From positions 1 to 57,491 of the forward strand of contig CAJUDO010000021.1 of the NCBI GenBank assembly GCA_910585405.1: 57,491 bases of DNA, in the 5' to 3' direction. Shown in pieces: positions 50,689 through 57,491 of the stretch. This DNA is from an uncultured Peptococcaceae bacterium (GTDB lineage: Bacteria; Bacillota; Peptococcia; Peptococcales; Peptococcaceae). The notes beneath the pieces were generated by a model, which was given only the letters and a program-made list of their open reading frames with translations, was not told where the DNA came from and made no database searches. The translations under genes and the position numbers were made by a program. Numbering within the stretch: the stretch's first letter is position 1; every line of letters starts with the position of its first letter.

Positions 50689-51186
50689 ATGAAAAAAATT
50701 CTTCCATTGATTATTTTATCTCTATTTATGGCTAATTTATTTCCAATAGCAGCATTTGCTGATGTTTCTAGTCAACCCAGTGTTAATAATGAAAACGAAC
50801 CTTCAATTATTTATTTAGCACAACCGACAGACGATGAAGATGTGTTCCGATTAGTTGCGACTGATGCTAGAACCCGTTCCATAATCGATCCTAATGCAGG
50901 ACGTATTGAAGTTGTATGGATGCCTACAAATAGATCTGTAGCTATCTCTATTACATTTTTTGACCATCCAGGAGCAAAAATTGATGGTAAAGTTTATTGG
51001 TATACAGAATCTGGTAAGCAAGAAGATGTAAGTACTTTTGAGACTTATTCTGGCGATATTGCAGTAGTAGTCGATTGTCCATTCACTCATACAAATGAAT
51101 TATGCACTGCTGAAGTAATAGGTGTTGCGCACGATTGGACATTGGGTATCGGTGCCTTTTCCCATTCAATTAACTTTTATATGTAA
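50689..51186 (+). CDS. Secreted hypothetical protein, AT-rich
   Basis: A 165-residue exported protein with signal MKKILPLIILSLFMANLFPI, cleaved near AFA. The mature part is beta-rich with a single Cys pair (DCPFTHTNELC, about 137-147). No family is recognised. ATG 50689 gives the signal peptide; ATG 50677 lies too close to AAAGGA. It may be cotranscribed with 50267-50632 and has a similar low GC content. Confidence 0.65.
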   Translation: MKKILPLIILSLFMANLFPIAAFADVSSQPSVNNENEPSIIYLAQPTDDEDVFRLVATDARTRSIIDPNAGRIEVVWMPTNRSVAISITFFDHPGAKIDGKVYWYTESGKQEDVSTFETYSGDIAVVVDCPFTHTNELCTAEVIGVAHDWTLGIGAFSHSINFYM

Positions 51187-51370
51187 TTAAATAATATTGT
51201 TTAGTATATTTTTGTGTAACATACTCTATTCTATTTTATGCCATGTACTAAGCAATATTTTTTTATTGTAATTCCTAGTAAAATATGCTATATTGCTTAT
51301 GGTAATTCTGCCAATGTTCCGGTTCACAAAGGTTGGGAAATTTCATCTTGAAAGCAAAGGAGTGCTGTAA

Positions 51371-52450
51371 ATGAAGAAAGTAGTTGCAGTATTATTGACA
51401 GTCATGCTATTGTTGACTGGATGCGGTGGGAATCCCTCCGCAGATGCCATAGAGAAATATGGCAGCGATATATTGAAGGTGTATAATGTAGGGGAATATA
51501 TCGGTGAAGATGTTATTTCCAATTTTGAGAAAGAATTTGGTGTAAAAGTAATATACGAAGTATTTGATTCTAATGAAATGATGTATACCAAGCTGCAGGC
51601 CGGTGACAGTTATGATATTTTAGTGCCCTCTGATTATATGATTGAGCGGTTGATCAAAGAAAATGCATTGCAGGAGTTGGATTTGGAGTTGATTCCTAAT
51701 ATCAGCAATTTGGCTGAACAGGTGCGCAATATGCCTTATGACCCGGAAAATACATACTCTGTGCCGTATTTCTGGGGCAGTGTAGGGATTGTGTATAACA
51801 AAAACAATGTGGATCAGGCAGATTTGGAAGCAGAAGGCTGGAATATTCTAAAAGATACAAAATATGCTGGAAAAATCTATATGTATGATTCGGAGCGGGA
51901 TGCGTTTATGGTAGCCTTTAAAGCATTAGGCTACTCTATGAATACACAGAATGAGGATGAAATTCAAGCAGCGTATCAGTGGCTGATGGAACAACGTCAA
52001 ACGATGGATCCGATTTATGTGATTGATGAAGTAATTGACGGCATGATGAACGGCAATAAAGATATGGCAGTAGTGTATAGTGGTGATGCTGCTACTATTT
52101 TAAGCGAAAATGAAGATATGGGATTCTTTATGCCAACGGAAGGCACCAATATGTGGAGTGATTGTATGGTGATTCCGGCCAATGCAGAAAATCCAAAACT
52201 GGCTCACGAGTTTATCAACTATATCCTTTCTTATGACGCATCTTTGGATAACAGTGAAACAGTAGGATATGCGTCTTCTAACCAAGAGGTATTGGATGAG
52301 CTCAGTGGAGAAGGTGGATTGTTTGAAGGAAATGAGGCCTATTTGCCTCGTGACGGTTACGACAAAGACGAGGTATTTAACGACAATCAGGTGCTGAAAG
52401 AACGGCTCACAGAGCTGTGGATTAAAGTTAAGGCTGGTGAACAGTCGTAA
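51371..52450 (+). CDS. potD: Spermidine/putrescine-binding lipoprotein (PotD family)
   Basis: A 359-residue substrate-binding lipoprotein of a polyamine ABC transporter. The signal ends in lipobox LLTGC with Cys18. PotD-type segments include LKVYNVGEYIGEDVISNFEKEFG, YDILVPSDYMIERL, PYFWGSVGIVYNKN and AVVYSGDAATIL. It should capture polyamines outside the membrane. The usual potABC genes are not next to it: the preceding genes are unrelated and a terminator follows. So it is an orphan, or the other components are elsewhere. AAAGGAG precedes ATG. Confidence 0.9.
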   Translation: MKKVVAVLLTVMLLLTGCGGNPSADAIEKYGSDILKVYNVGEYIGEDVISNFEKEFGVKVIYEVFDSNEMMYTKLQAGDSYDILVPSDYMIERLIKENALQELDLELIPNISNLAEQVRNMPYDPENTYSVPYFWGSVGIVYNKNNVDQADLEAEGWNILKDTKYAGKIYMYDSERDAFMVAFKALGYSMNTQNEDEIQAAYQWLMEQRQTMDPIYVIDEVIDGMMNGNKDMAVVYSGDAATILSENEDMGFFMPTEGTNMWSDCMVIPANAENPKLAHEFINYILSYDASLDNSETVGYASSNQEVLDELSGEGGLFEGNEAYLPRDGYDKDEVFNDNQVLKERLTELWIKVKAGEQS

Positions 52451-52627
52451 AAGTTTATATATAGTGTGAAAAAGGTATATCAAAAAGAAAAAGATTTTTC
52501 TTTTGCTGGGCGGAATTCAGTAGAAAGAACCGGGATGTATGATTAAAGCCAGAGCGAGAGATACTACAAAATAGGCCTGTCATGAATGATTTGTGTGATA
52601 GATACAGCATCCAGACATGGTTTTGGA

Positions 52628-52672
52628 AATGGGTTGTTGTAAAAGAAAATTTTGCGACAACCCATTTTATAT
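52628..52672 (+). terminator. Terminator upstream of the AI-2E family gene
   Basis: ATGGGTTGT (52630-52638) pairs with ACAACCCAT, followed by TTTAT. It is 180 bp after the PotD gene. Confidence 0.7.
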
Positions 52673-52717
52673 AAGTTTGAGAAGGATTGAGACATGATGC
52701 CTGTTGGGGGTGAAAAA

Positions 52718-53854
52718 ATGGAGAAAAAATTTTTCCGAAGTTGTTTATGGCTGATCACTTATGCGGTAGCGTTAGTACTGCTTGTAAATAAAATTGATTT
52801 GCTTGCGAGTGGTGCGGCTGTACTGTTACGTTTGTTGAAACCCTTTTTTATTGGATTTGCGATTGCTTTTGTGCTAAATATTCCTTATGAAGCAATTCAT
52901 CGCGCGCTATGCAAATATCAGAGCCGTTTTTTGCAAAAATTTTGCAAGCCTATTGCGATTATAGGCGCTTATGCGTTAAGTGTAGGAATTTTAGGCGGTG
53001 TGATAGCCATTGTGATACCAGAACTGGTGCGCAGTGTCAATTTGCTAATCAGCAACAGCGACGTGTATGTGAAAAATATACAATCTTTTTTGCAATGGCT
53101 GGAACGTTTTCCTCTGCCTAAGTTCACAGAATTGGATTTCAATCAAATTCTGATTGGTTTGGAAAAGGAGTTAAAAACATTGATGGAGCAGACAATCAAT
53201 GCGATGTCTGTATTATTTCCGCAGATTTTTAATGTGACTACCAACATTATTCAGGGTTTAGCCAATGTATTTATTGGATTGATTGTATCTGTGTATTTGT
53301 TATCCAGCAAAGAAATATTATGCCGTCAAACGCGTCGTATCGTTTACGCTTGTTTGCCAAAGCGCTGGGCCGATGACTGTGTGGACATCGCGCGGCTTAT
53401 TAGCCAATGCTTCAGCAATTTTATCAGCGGTCAATTGCTGGAGGCGTGCATATTAGGATTTTTATGTTTTATCGGTATGAGTATTTTCCGTTTTGAGTAT
53501 GCTTTTCTGATTAGTTTGTTGGTGGGCGTATCTGCAATTGTACCAGTGGTAGGTGCCTTTATTGGGACAGTACCGTCTGCGTTTTTACTTTTTTTAGTGA
53601 ATCCAATGCAGGCTGTATGGTTTGTGGTGTTTATTATTGTGCTGCAGCAGATAGAAGGCAATCTCATTTATCCGAAAGTGGTAGGCGAGTCGGTGGGACT
53701 GCCGCCGCTATGGGTGCTTATGGGAATCGTAGTAGGTGGCGGCTTAGGCGGTGTGCTGGGAATGCTTTTAGGTGTGCCAATATTTACGGTGATGTATAAG
53801 TTGTTGAGCGGTTGGGCAGGGAAACGATTGGAGAAGAAAAACCTTTCCCCTTGA
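52718..53854 (+). CDS. AI-2E family transporter
   Basis: A 378-residue membrane protein of the AI-2E/UPF0118 (YtvI-like) family with about seven to eight membrane segments. The family-typical parts are LKPFFIGFAIAFVLNIPYE near the N-terminus, FNFISGQLLEACILGFLCFIGM in the middle, and EGNLIYPKVVGESVGLPPLWVL near the end. Members export small molecules or ions; the name does not prove AI-2 export. ATG 52718 and ATG 52694 are both possible, each with a moderate ribosome binding site. Confidence 0.9.
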   Translation: MEKKFFRSCLWLITYAVALVLLVNKIDLLASGAAVLLRLLKPFFIGFAIAFVLNIPYEAIHRALCKYQSRFLQKFCKPIAIIGAYALSVGILGGVIAIVIPELVRSVNLLISNSDVYVKNIQSFLQWLERFPLPKFTELDFNQILIGLEKELKTLMEQTINAMSVLFPQIFNVTTNIIQGLANVFIGLIVSVYLLSSKEILCRQTRRIVYACLPKRWADDCVDIARLISQCFSNFISGQLLEACILGFLCFIGMSIFRFEYAFLISLLVGVSAIVPVVGAFIGTVPSAFLLFLVNPMQAVWFVVFIIVLQQIEGNLIYPKVVGESVGLPPLWVLMGIVVGGGLGGVLGMLLGVPIFTVMYKLLSGWAGKRLEKKNLSP

Positions 53855-53923
53855 GCTTTCGTATTATTTAATTGGGCAAGAAATATAAAAGAAAAAAATT
53901 TTTTCAAATCGGAACAAGTTTTC

Positions 53924-53999
53924 CTCTTTGAAAGCCAGTAGCGGTACAACAGTATTTTCTTTTGTCTCATACAGTATTGACGGCTTTCAAAGAGTTTTC
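53924..53999 (+). terminator. Long-loop hairpin after the AI-2E gene
   Basis: Perfect 13-bp arms CTCTTTGAAAGCC (53924-53936) and GGCTTTCAAAGAG (53982-53994), followed by TTTTC. The 45-base loop is unusually long for a terminator. Confidence 0.55.
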
Positions 54000-54061
54000 A
54001 GTTCTGAAAGGCCATTTTTTTCCGCGAAATGCAATTTGTAGAAATGCAAGAAAACTACACA

Positions 54062-54090
54062 TTGCAGCGCTGGTCAAAAAAAGATATAAT
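54062..54090 (+). promoter_or_regulatory. Predicted sigma-A promoter of lepA
   Basis: TTGCAG, 17 bp, TATAAT, about 95 bp before ATG. Confidence 0.75.
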
Positions 54091-54186
54091 ATAAACTATG
54101 ACATTTTGGTGGCAATACAGATCAGCGGGTACAAAATAGATGCAGGCGGTGATGTGTGTTGCAGCAAACTAGAGGAGGAAAAAATT

Positions 54187-55983
54187 ATGCAGGAGCGAAT
54201 TCGTAATTTTTGTATTATAGCGCATATCGATCATGGAAAATCTACCTTGGCTGACCGGATTTTGGAATACACGGGTGCCCTTACCAAACGGGAGATGGTA
54301 GACCAGGTACTTGATAATATGGAGTTGGAACGGGAACGGGGTATTACGATTAAGCTGCAGACAGTTCGGCTCAATTATAAGGCGGATGATGGCAAGGACT
54401 ATATTATTAATTTGATAGATACGCCGGGTCATGTAGACTTCACCTATGAAGTTTCCCGCAGCTTGGCTGCCTGTGAGGGTGCAATACTGGTAGTAGATGC
54501 TGCGCAGGGGATTGAAGCGCAGACCTTGGCCAATGTGTATCTGGCCTTGGAGAATGATTTGGAAATTATTCCTGTCATCAACAAAATAGATTTACCCAGT
54601 GCAGAGCCAGAACGGGTGCGGCAGGAAATTGAAGATGTGATTGGCCTAGATGCCAGCGAGGCGATTTTGTGCTCAGCCAAAGAAGGGATTGGTATTAAAG
54701 AAATTCTGGAAGCCATTGTGCAAAAGGTACCCGCACCGCAAGGGGATGAGAAAAAACCTTTGCAGGCTTTAATCTTTGATTCTCTTTACGACTCCTATCG
54801 CGGTGCGTTGTCCCATGTACGCGTGGTGGAAGGTACTTTGCGCAGTGATATGAAAATTCGTATGATGGCCAACGGCAAAGAATTTGATGTGACAGAAGTG
54901 GGTGTATTTACGCCTTCTATGAAACAGGTGTCCCAGTTACTGCCCGGCGAAGTTGGGTATGTGGCGGCCAGCATTAAAAACGTAACAGATACAGAGGTGG
55001 GCGATACCATTACGGATGCTGATGCGCCGGCAGCGGAGCCGCTGTCAGGTTATCGGAAGGCTGTGCCTATGGTTTATTGTGGATTGTATCCGGTGGAAAA
55101 CAATCAATATACAGAATTGCGGGATGCGTTGGAAAAGCTACGCCTGAATGATGCCTCGCTCATCTTTGAACCGGAAACATCTTCCGCGTTGGGATTTGGT
55201 TTCCGCTGTGGTTTCTTGGGGCTTTTGCACATGGAAATCATTCAGGAGCGGTTGGAGAGAGAGTACGATTTGGATTTAATCACGACAGCGCCCAGTGTAA
55301 TTTATCAGATTACAAAAACCGACGGTACTGTTATTCAGATAGATAATCCGGCGCAAATGCCGGACCCGTCTAGTATTCAAATGATAGAGGAGCCTTATGT
55401 AGCAGCTTCCATCATGGTACCTACTGATTTTGTAGGCGCAGTGATGAAAATTGCGCAGGACAAGCGGGGAACCTTTGTGAATATGGAGTACATGACGGAG
55501 ACTCGTGTCAATATTAAATACGAGCTGCCTCTCAGCGAAATCGTGTACGACTTTTTTGACCAACTAAAAACGCAGACAAAAGGCTATGCTTCTCTGGATT
55601 ATGAAATGATTGGTTATCGGGAATCCAAATTAGTAAAGCTGGATGTATTGGTAAACGGGGAATTGGTAGATGCTCTTTCTTGTATTGTGCATAAAGACAA
55701 AGCATATAATCAAGGGCGCACCTTGGTGGGCAAGCTGCGGGGCATTATTCCACGGCAGATGTTTGAGGTGCCTATTCAGGCCGCCATCGGCAATAAAATT
55801 ATTGCCCGTGAAACAGTAAAAGCCTTGCGCAAAAGCGTGTTGGATAAATGCTACGGCGGTGATATTTCACGCAAACGCAAGCTTTTGGAAAAGCAAAAGG
55901 AAGGGAAAAAGCGGATGAAGCAGGTAGGCCGTGTAGAGATCCCGCAGGAGGCCTTCATGGCTGTGCTGAAATTAGATGATTGA
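54187..55983 (+). CDS. lepA: Elongation factor 4
   Basis: A 598-residue translational GTPase that acts on stalled or mis-translocated ribosomes. The GTPase motifs are AHIDHGKST (12-20), DTPGH (78-82) and NKID (132-135). Domains II and III and the LepA-specific C-terminal domain (RGTFVNMEYM, YDFFDQLKTQTKGYASLDYE, KRKLLEKQKEGKKRMK) follow in the usual order, and the length is standard. ATG 54187 is behind GAGGAGG; the longer open frame from 53962 runs through the promoter. Confidence 0.98.
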   Translation: MQERIRNFCIIAHIDHGKSTLADRILEYTGALTKREMVDQVLDNMELERERGITIKLQTVRLNYKADDGKDYIINLIDTPGHVDFTYEVSRSLAACEGAILVVDAAQGIEAQTLANVYLALENDLEIIPVINKIDLPSAEPERVRQEIEDVIGLDASEAILCSAKEGIGIKEILEAIVQKVPAPQGDEKKPLQALIFDSLYDSYRGALSHVRVVEGTLRSDMKIRMMANGKEFDVTEVGVFTPSMKQVSQLLPGEVGYVAASIKNVTDTEVGDTITDADAPAAEPLSGYRKAVPMVYCGLYPVENNQYTELRDALEKLRLNDASLIFEPETSSALGFGFRCGFLGLLHMEIIQERLEREYDLDLITTAPSVIYQITKTDGTVIQIDNPAQMPDPSSIQMIEEPYVAASIMVPTDFVGAVMKIAQDKRGTFVNMEYMTETRVNIKYELPLSEIVYDFFDQLKTQTKGYASLDYEMIGYRESKLVKLDVLVNGELVDALSCIVHKDKAYNQGRTLVGKLRGIIPRQMFEVPIQAAIGNKIIARETVKALRKSVLDKCYGGDISRKRKLLEKQKEGKKRMKQVGRVEIPQEAFMAVLKLDD

Positions 55984-56081
55984 TTGTTTGCAAGCGGGCC
56001 GATGAAAAAATACAGCGAGTGCTTGCGAAACGCAGATATATTGAATACCGCTGCAAAAAAATAAGTACAAATTTCTAAAAA

Positions 56082-56130
56082 TAGTTGCAAGATGGGGGAT
56101 TTTCACTCCATTTTGCAGCTGTTTTTTATT
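56082..56130 (+). terminator. Terminator of lepA
   Basis: AGTTGCAAGATGG pairs (with G-U pairs) with CCATTTTGCAGCT, followed by GTTTTTTATT. Confidence 0.75.
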
Positions 56131-56205
56131 ATACAAGAGCGAATATAAATGGGAGGATAATACATTATACTTGCTTAAAAATGGGCAAAGTAAGGCAAAA
56201 AGATA

Positions 56206-56233
56206 TTGTCAATTTAATTAGATTTGTTATAAT
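56206..56233 (+). promoter_or_regulatory. Predicted sigma-A promoter of ddh
   Basis: TTGTCA, 16 bp, TATAAT. It leaves a leader of about 130 nt before ATG in which I see no known riboswitch. Confidence 0.7.
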
Positions 56234-56370
56234 AAAGAAATCAGAAAAGCACAATGCGGCGTATATTTGCAGGAAAAGCAGATAGATGTTGATTTGAATT
56301 TTTGCAAGGACAGGTATCATGTTAAGAGCGCACATTGAATCTGTAAACTTGAATTAAGGTGGAGGAATGA

Positions 56371-57363
56371 ATGAGCATGAAAAAAATAAGAGTTGGCATT
56401 ACAGGTTATGGCAATTTGGGAAAAGGCGTAGAATATGCGTTGGAAAATGTGGATGATATGGAATTGGTAGGCGTGTTCTCACGACGTAGTCCAGATCAGG
56501 TAAATGTAAGGACAGGAGTCCCTGTTTATTCAATGCAGCAGGCAGAGCAGATGAAAGAGCAAATTGACGTCATGATCGTCTGTGGCGGCAGCGCCAACGA
56601 TTTGCCGGTGCAGACAGCGCAGCTGGCGGCGCATTTTAATCTTGTTGACAGCTTTGACACACACGCAAAAATACCCGAGCATTTTGCCAATGTCGATGAA
56701 ATCAGTACAAAGAGCGGAAAGGTCAGCATTATTTCCGCCGGATGGGATCCGGGAATGTTTTCCCTAAACCGTTTGTATGCTCAGGCAATTTTGCCTAACG
56801 GTGCAGATTATACTTTTTGGGGACCTGGGGTCAGCCAAGGACATTCTGATGCGGTGAGAAGAATTGAAGGAGTTGTAAATGCCAAGCAGTATACCATTCC
56901 TTCTGAGGAAGCGCTGAATCGCGTAAGAAGCGGTGAGCAGCCTCAGCTTACTGTGCGGGAAAAACATACAAGGGACTGCTATGTGGTTGCTGAGGAAGGT
57001 GCTGATTTGGAGCGCATTGCGCATGAAATCAAGTCAATGCCCAATTACTTTGCAGAATATGAAACTACGGTTCATTTTATCAGCAAAGAGGAATTTGAAG
57101 CAAACCATATGGGGATTTCTCATGGCGGGTTTGTTTTCCGAAGCGGTACTACAGGAGAAAACCAAAAGCATAAGCATATTATAGAGTATCGTTTGACCTT
57201 AGACTCTAATCCTGAATTTACCGCAGGGGTTCTGGTTGCTTGCGCAAGAGCAGCATACAGGATGAATCAGGAAGGAATGCGCGGTTGCAAGACGTTGTTT
57301 GATATTGCGCCTGCATATTTGCATCCGCAGACTGCGGAAGAGCTCAGAAAAACACTTTTATGA
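56371..57363 (+). CDS. ddh: meso-Diaminopimelate D-dehydrogenase
   Basis: A 330-residue NADPH-dependent enzyme converting L-tetrahydrodipicolinate to meso-diaminopimelate in one step, supplying peptidoglycan and lysine synthesis. The Rossmann motif GITGYGNLGKG is at 9-19. Family-typical segments are VDSFDTHAKIPEH, SAGWDPGMFSLNR, WGPGVSQGHSDA, and HGGFVFRSG. ATG 56371 is 5 nt after GGTGGAGG. It is a single gene with its own promoter and terminator. Confidence 0.95.
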   Translation: MSMKKIRVGITGYGNLGKGVEYALENVDDMELVGVFSRRSPDQVNVRTGVPVYSMQQAEQMKEQIDVMIVCGGSANDLPVQTAQLAAHFNLVDSFDTHAKIPEHFANVDEISTKSGKVSIISAGWDPGMFSLNRLYAQAILPNGADYTFWGPGVSQGHSDAVRRIEGVVNAKQYTIPSEEALNRVRSGEQPQLTVREKHTRDCYVVAEEGADLERIAHEIKSMPNYFAEYETTVHFISKEEFEANHMGISHGGFVFRSGTTGENQKHKHIIEYRLTLDSNPEFTAGVLVACARAAYRMNQEGMRGCKTLFDIAPAYLHPQTAEELRKTLL

Positions 57364-57446
57364 TTGAGTAGAAAGATATTGGGAGCGGAAGGCTTTCTTT
57401 GAGAAATAAATTTATACGATAACGCCCTTGGCTGTGAATTGATATG

Positions 57447-57488
57447 TACCCTCTTTGCTGGACAAAATCCAGTAAGGAGGGTTTTTAC
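57447..57488 (+). terminator. Terminator of ddh
   Basis: ACCCTCTTTGCTGGA, loop, TCCAGTAAGGAGGGT, then TTTTT, about 85 bp after the stop codon. Confidence 0.8.
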
Positions 57489-57491
57489 ATG

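Noticed and set aside
56234..56370. Lysine riboswitch in the ddh leader
   Set aside because: The leader is too short and shows none of the conserved lysine riboswitch elements.
1..57491. CRISPR array or prophage
   Set aside because: No regularly spaced repeats and no phage structural, integrase or terminase genes are visible. The UviB/BhlA genes alone do not indicate a prophage.

Overview
The window comes from a low-GC Gram-positive anaerobe, most likely a member of the Clostridia. Supporting evidence is the strong AGGAGG-type ribosome binding sites, two agr-type quorum-sensing loci whose AgrD peptides carry a clostridial-type YQPK tail, a leucine T-box before leuA, a split transketolase, meso-diaminopimelate dehydrogenase, and many secreted proteins with WG repeats or copper-amine-oxidase-N-like (CuAO_N) domains. 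I cannot name the species from sequence alone.

Layout. 1-151: end of a tRNA-Asn gene and a tRNA-Tyr gene. 1142-3889: agr locus 1 on the minus strand, transcribed in the order agrA-agrC-agrB-agrD. 4641-6125: a small HTH regulator, a UviA/TcdR-like sigma factor with a disrupted N-terminus, and a UviB/BhlA holin-like gene. 6637-29769: a large accessory island. It holds repeated divergent pairs in which a protein without signal peptide (family A and a distinct second type) faces a secreted WG-repeat or CuAO_N protein (family B). It also holds decayed copies and a second UviB gene. 30078-34185: an HTH/unknown divergent pair and agr locus 2. 34653-36995: further family B and CuAO_N genes. From about 37155 the region is core-like: NlpC/P60 peptidase, T-box and leuA, phosphodiester glycosidase, tRNA-Leu(CAG), ferredoxin-type membrane protein, ArsP_2-like permease, split transketolase, tyrosine phosphatase, PotD-like lipoprotein, AI-2E family transporter, lepA and ddh. 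Two AT-rich small genes at 50267-51186 interrupt it.

The main discovery candidate is a sigma-factor regulon. The promoter pattern TTTACA-N16/17-CTTT(A/C/T)T occurs nine times: before the sigma factor gene itself, before the nearby UviB gene, before four intact genes lacking signal peptides, before two decayed relatives, and once as an orphan. TTTACA-type -35 elements are known for the TcdR/BotR/TetR/UviA toxin and bacteriocin sigma factors. A self-controlled UviA-like sigma factor, holin-like UviB proteins and signal-less beta-rich cargo together resemble a TcdR-TcdE or UviA-UviB toxin/bacteriocin release system, but with cargo I do not recognise. Six of the cargo promoters are followed by a palindrome with a GGCC or GTCGAC core. 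The sigma gene appears to need one extra base near 5235 to read from its natural ATG, so the system may be inactive, phase-controlled or affected by a sequence error.
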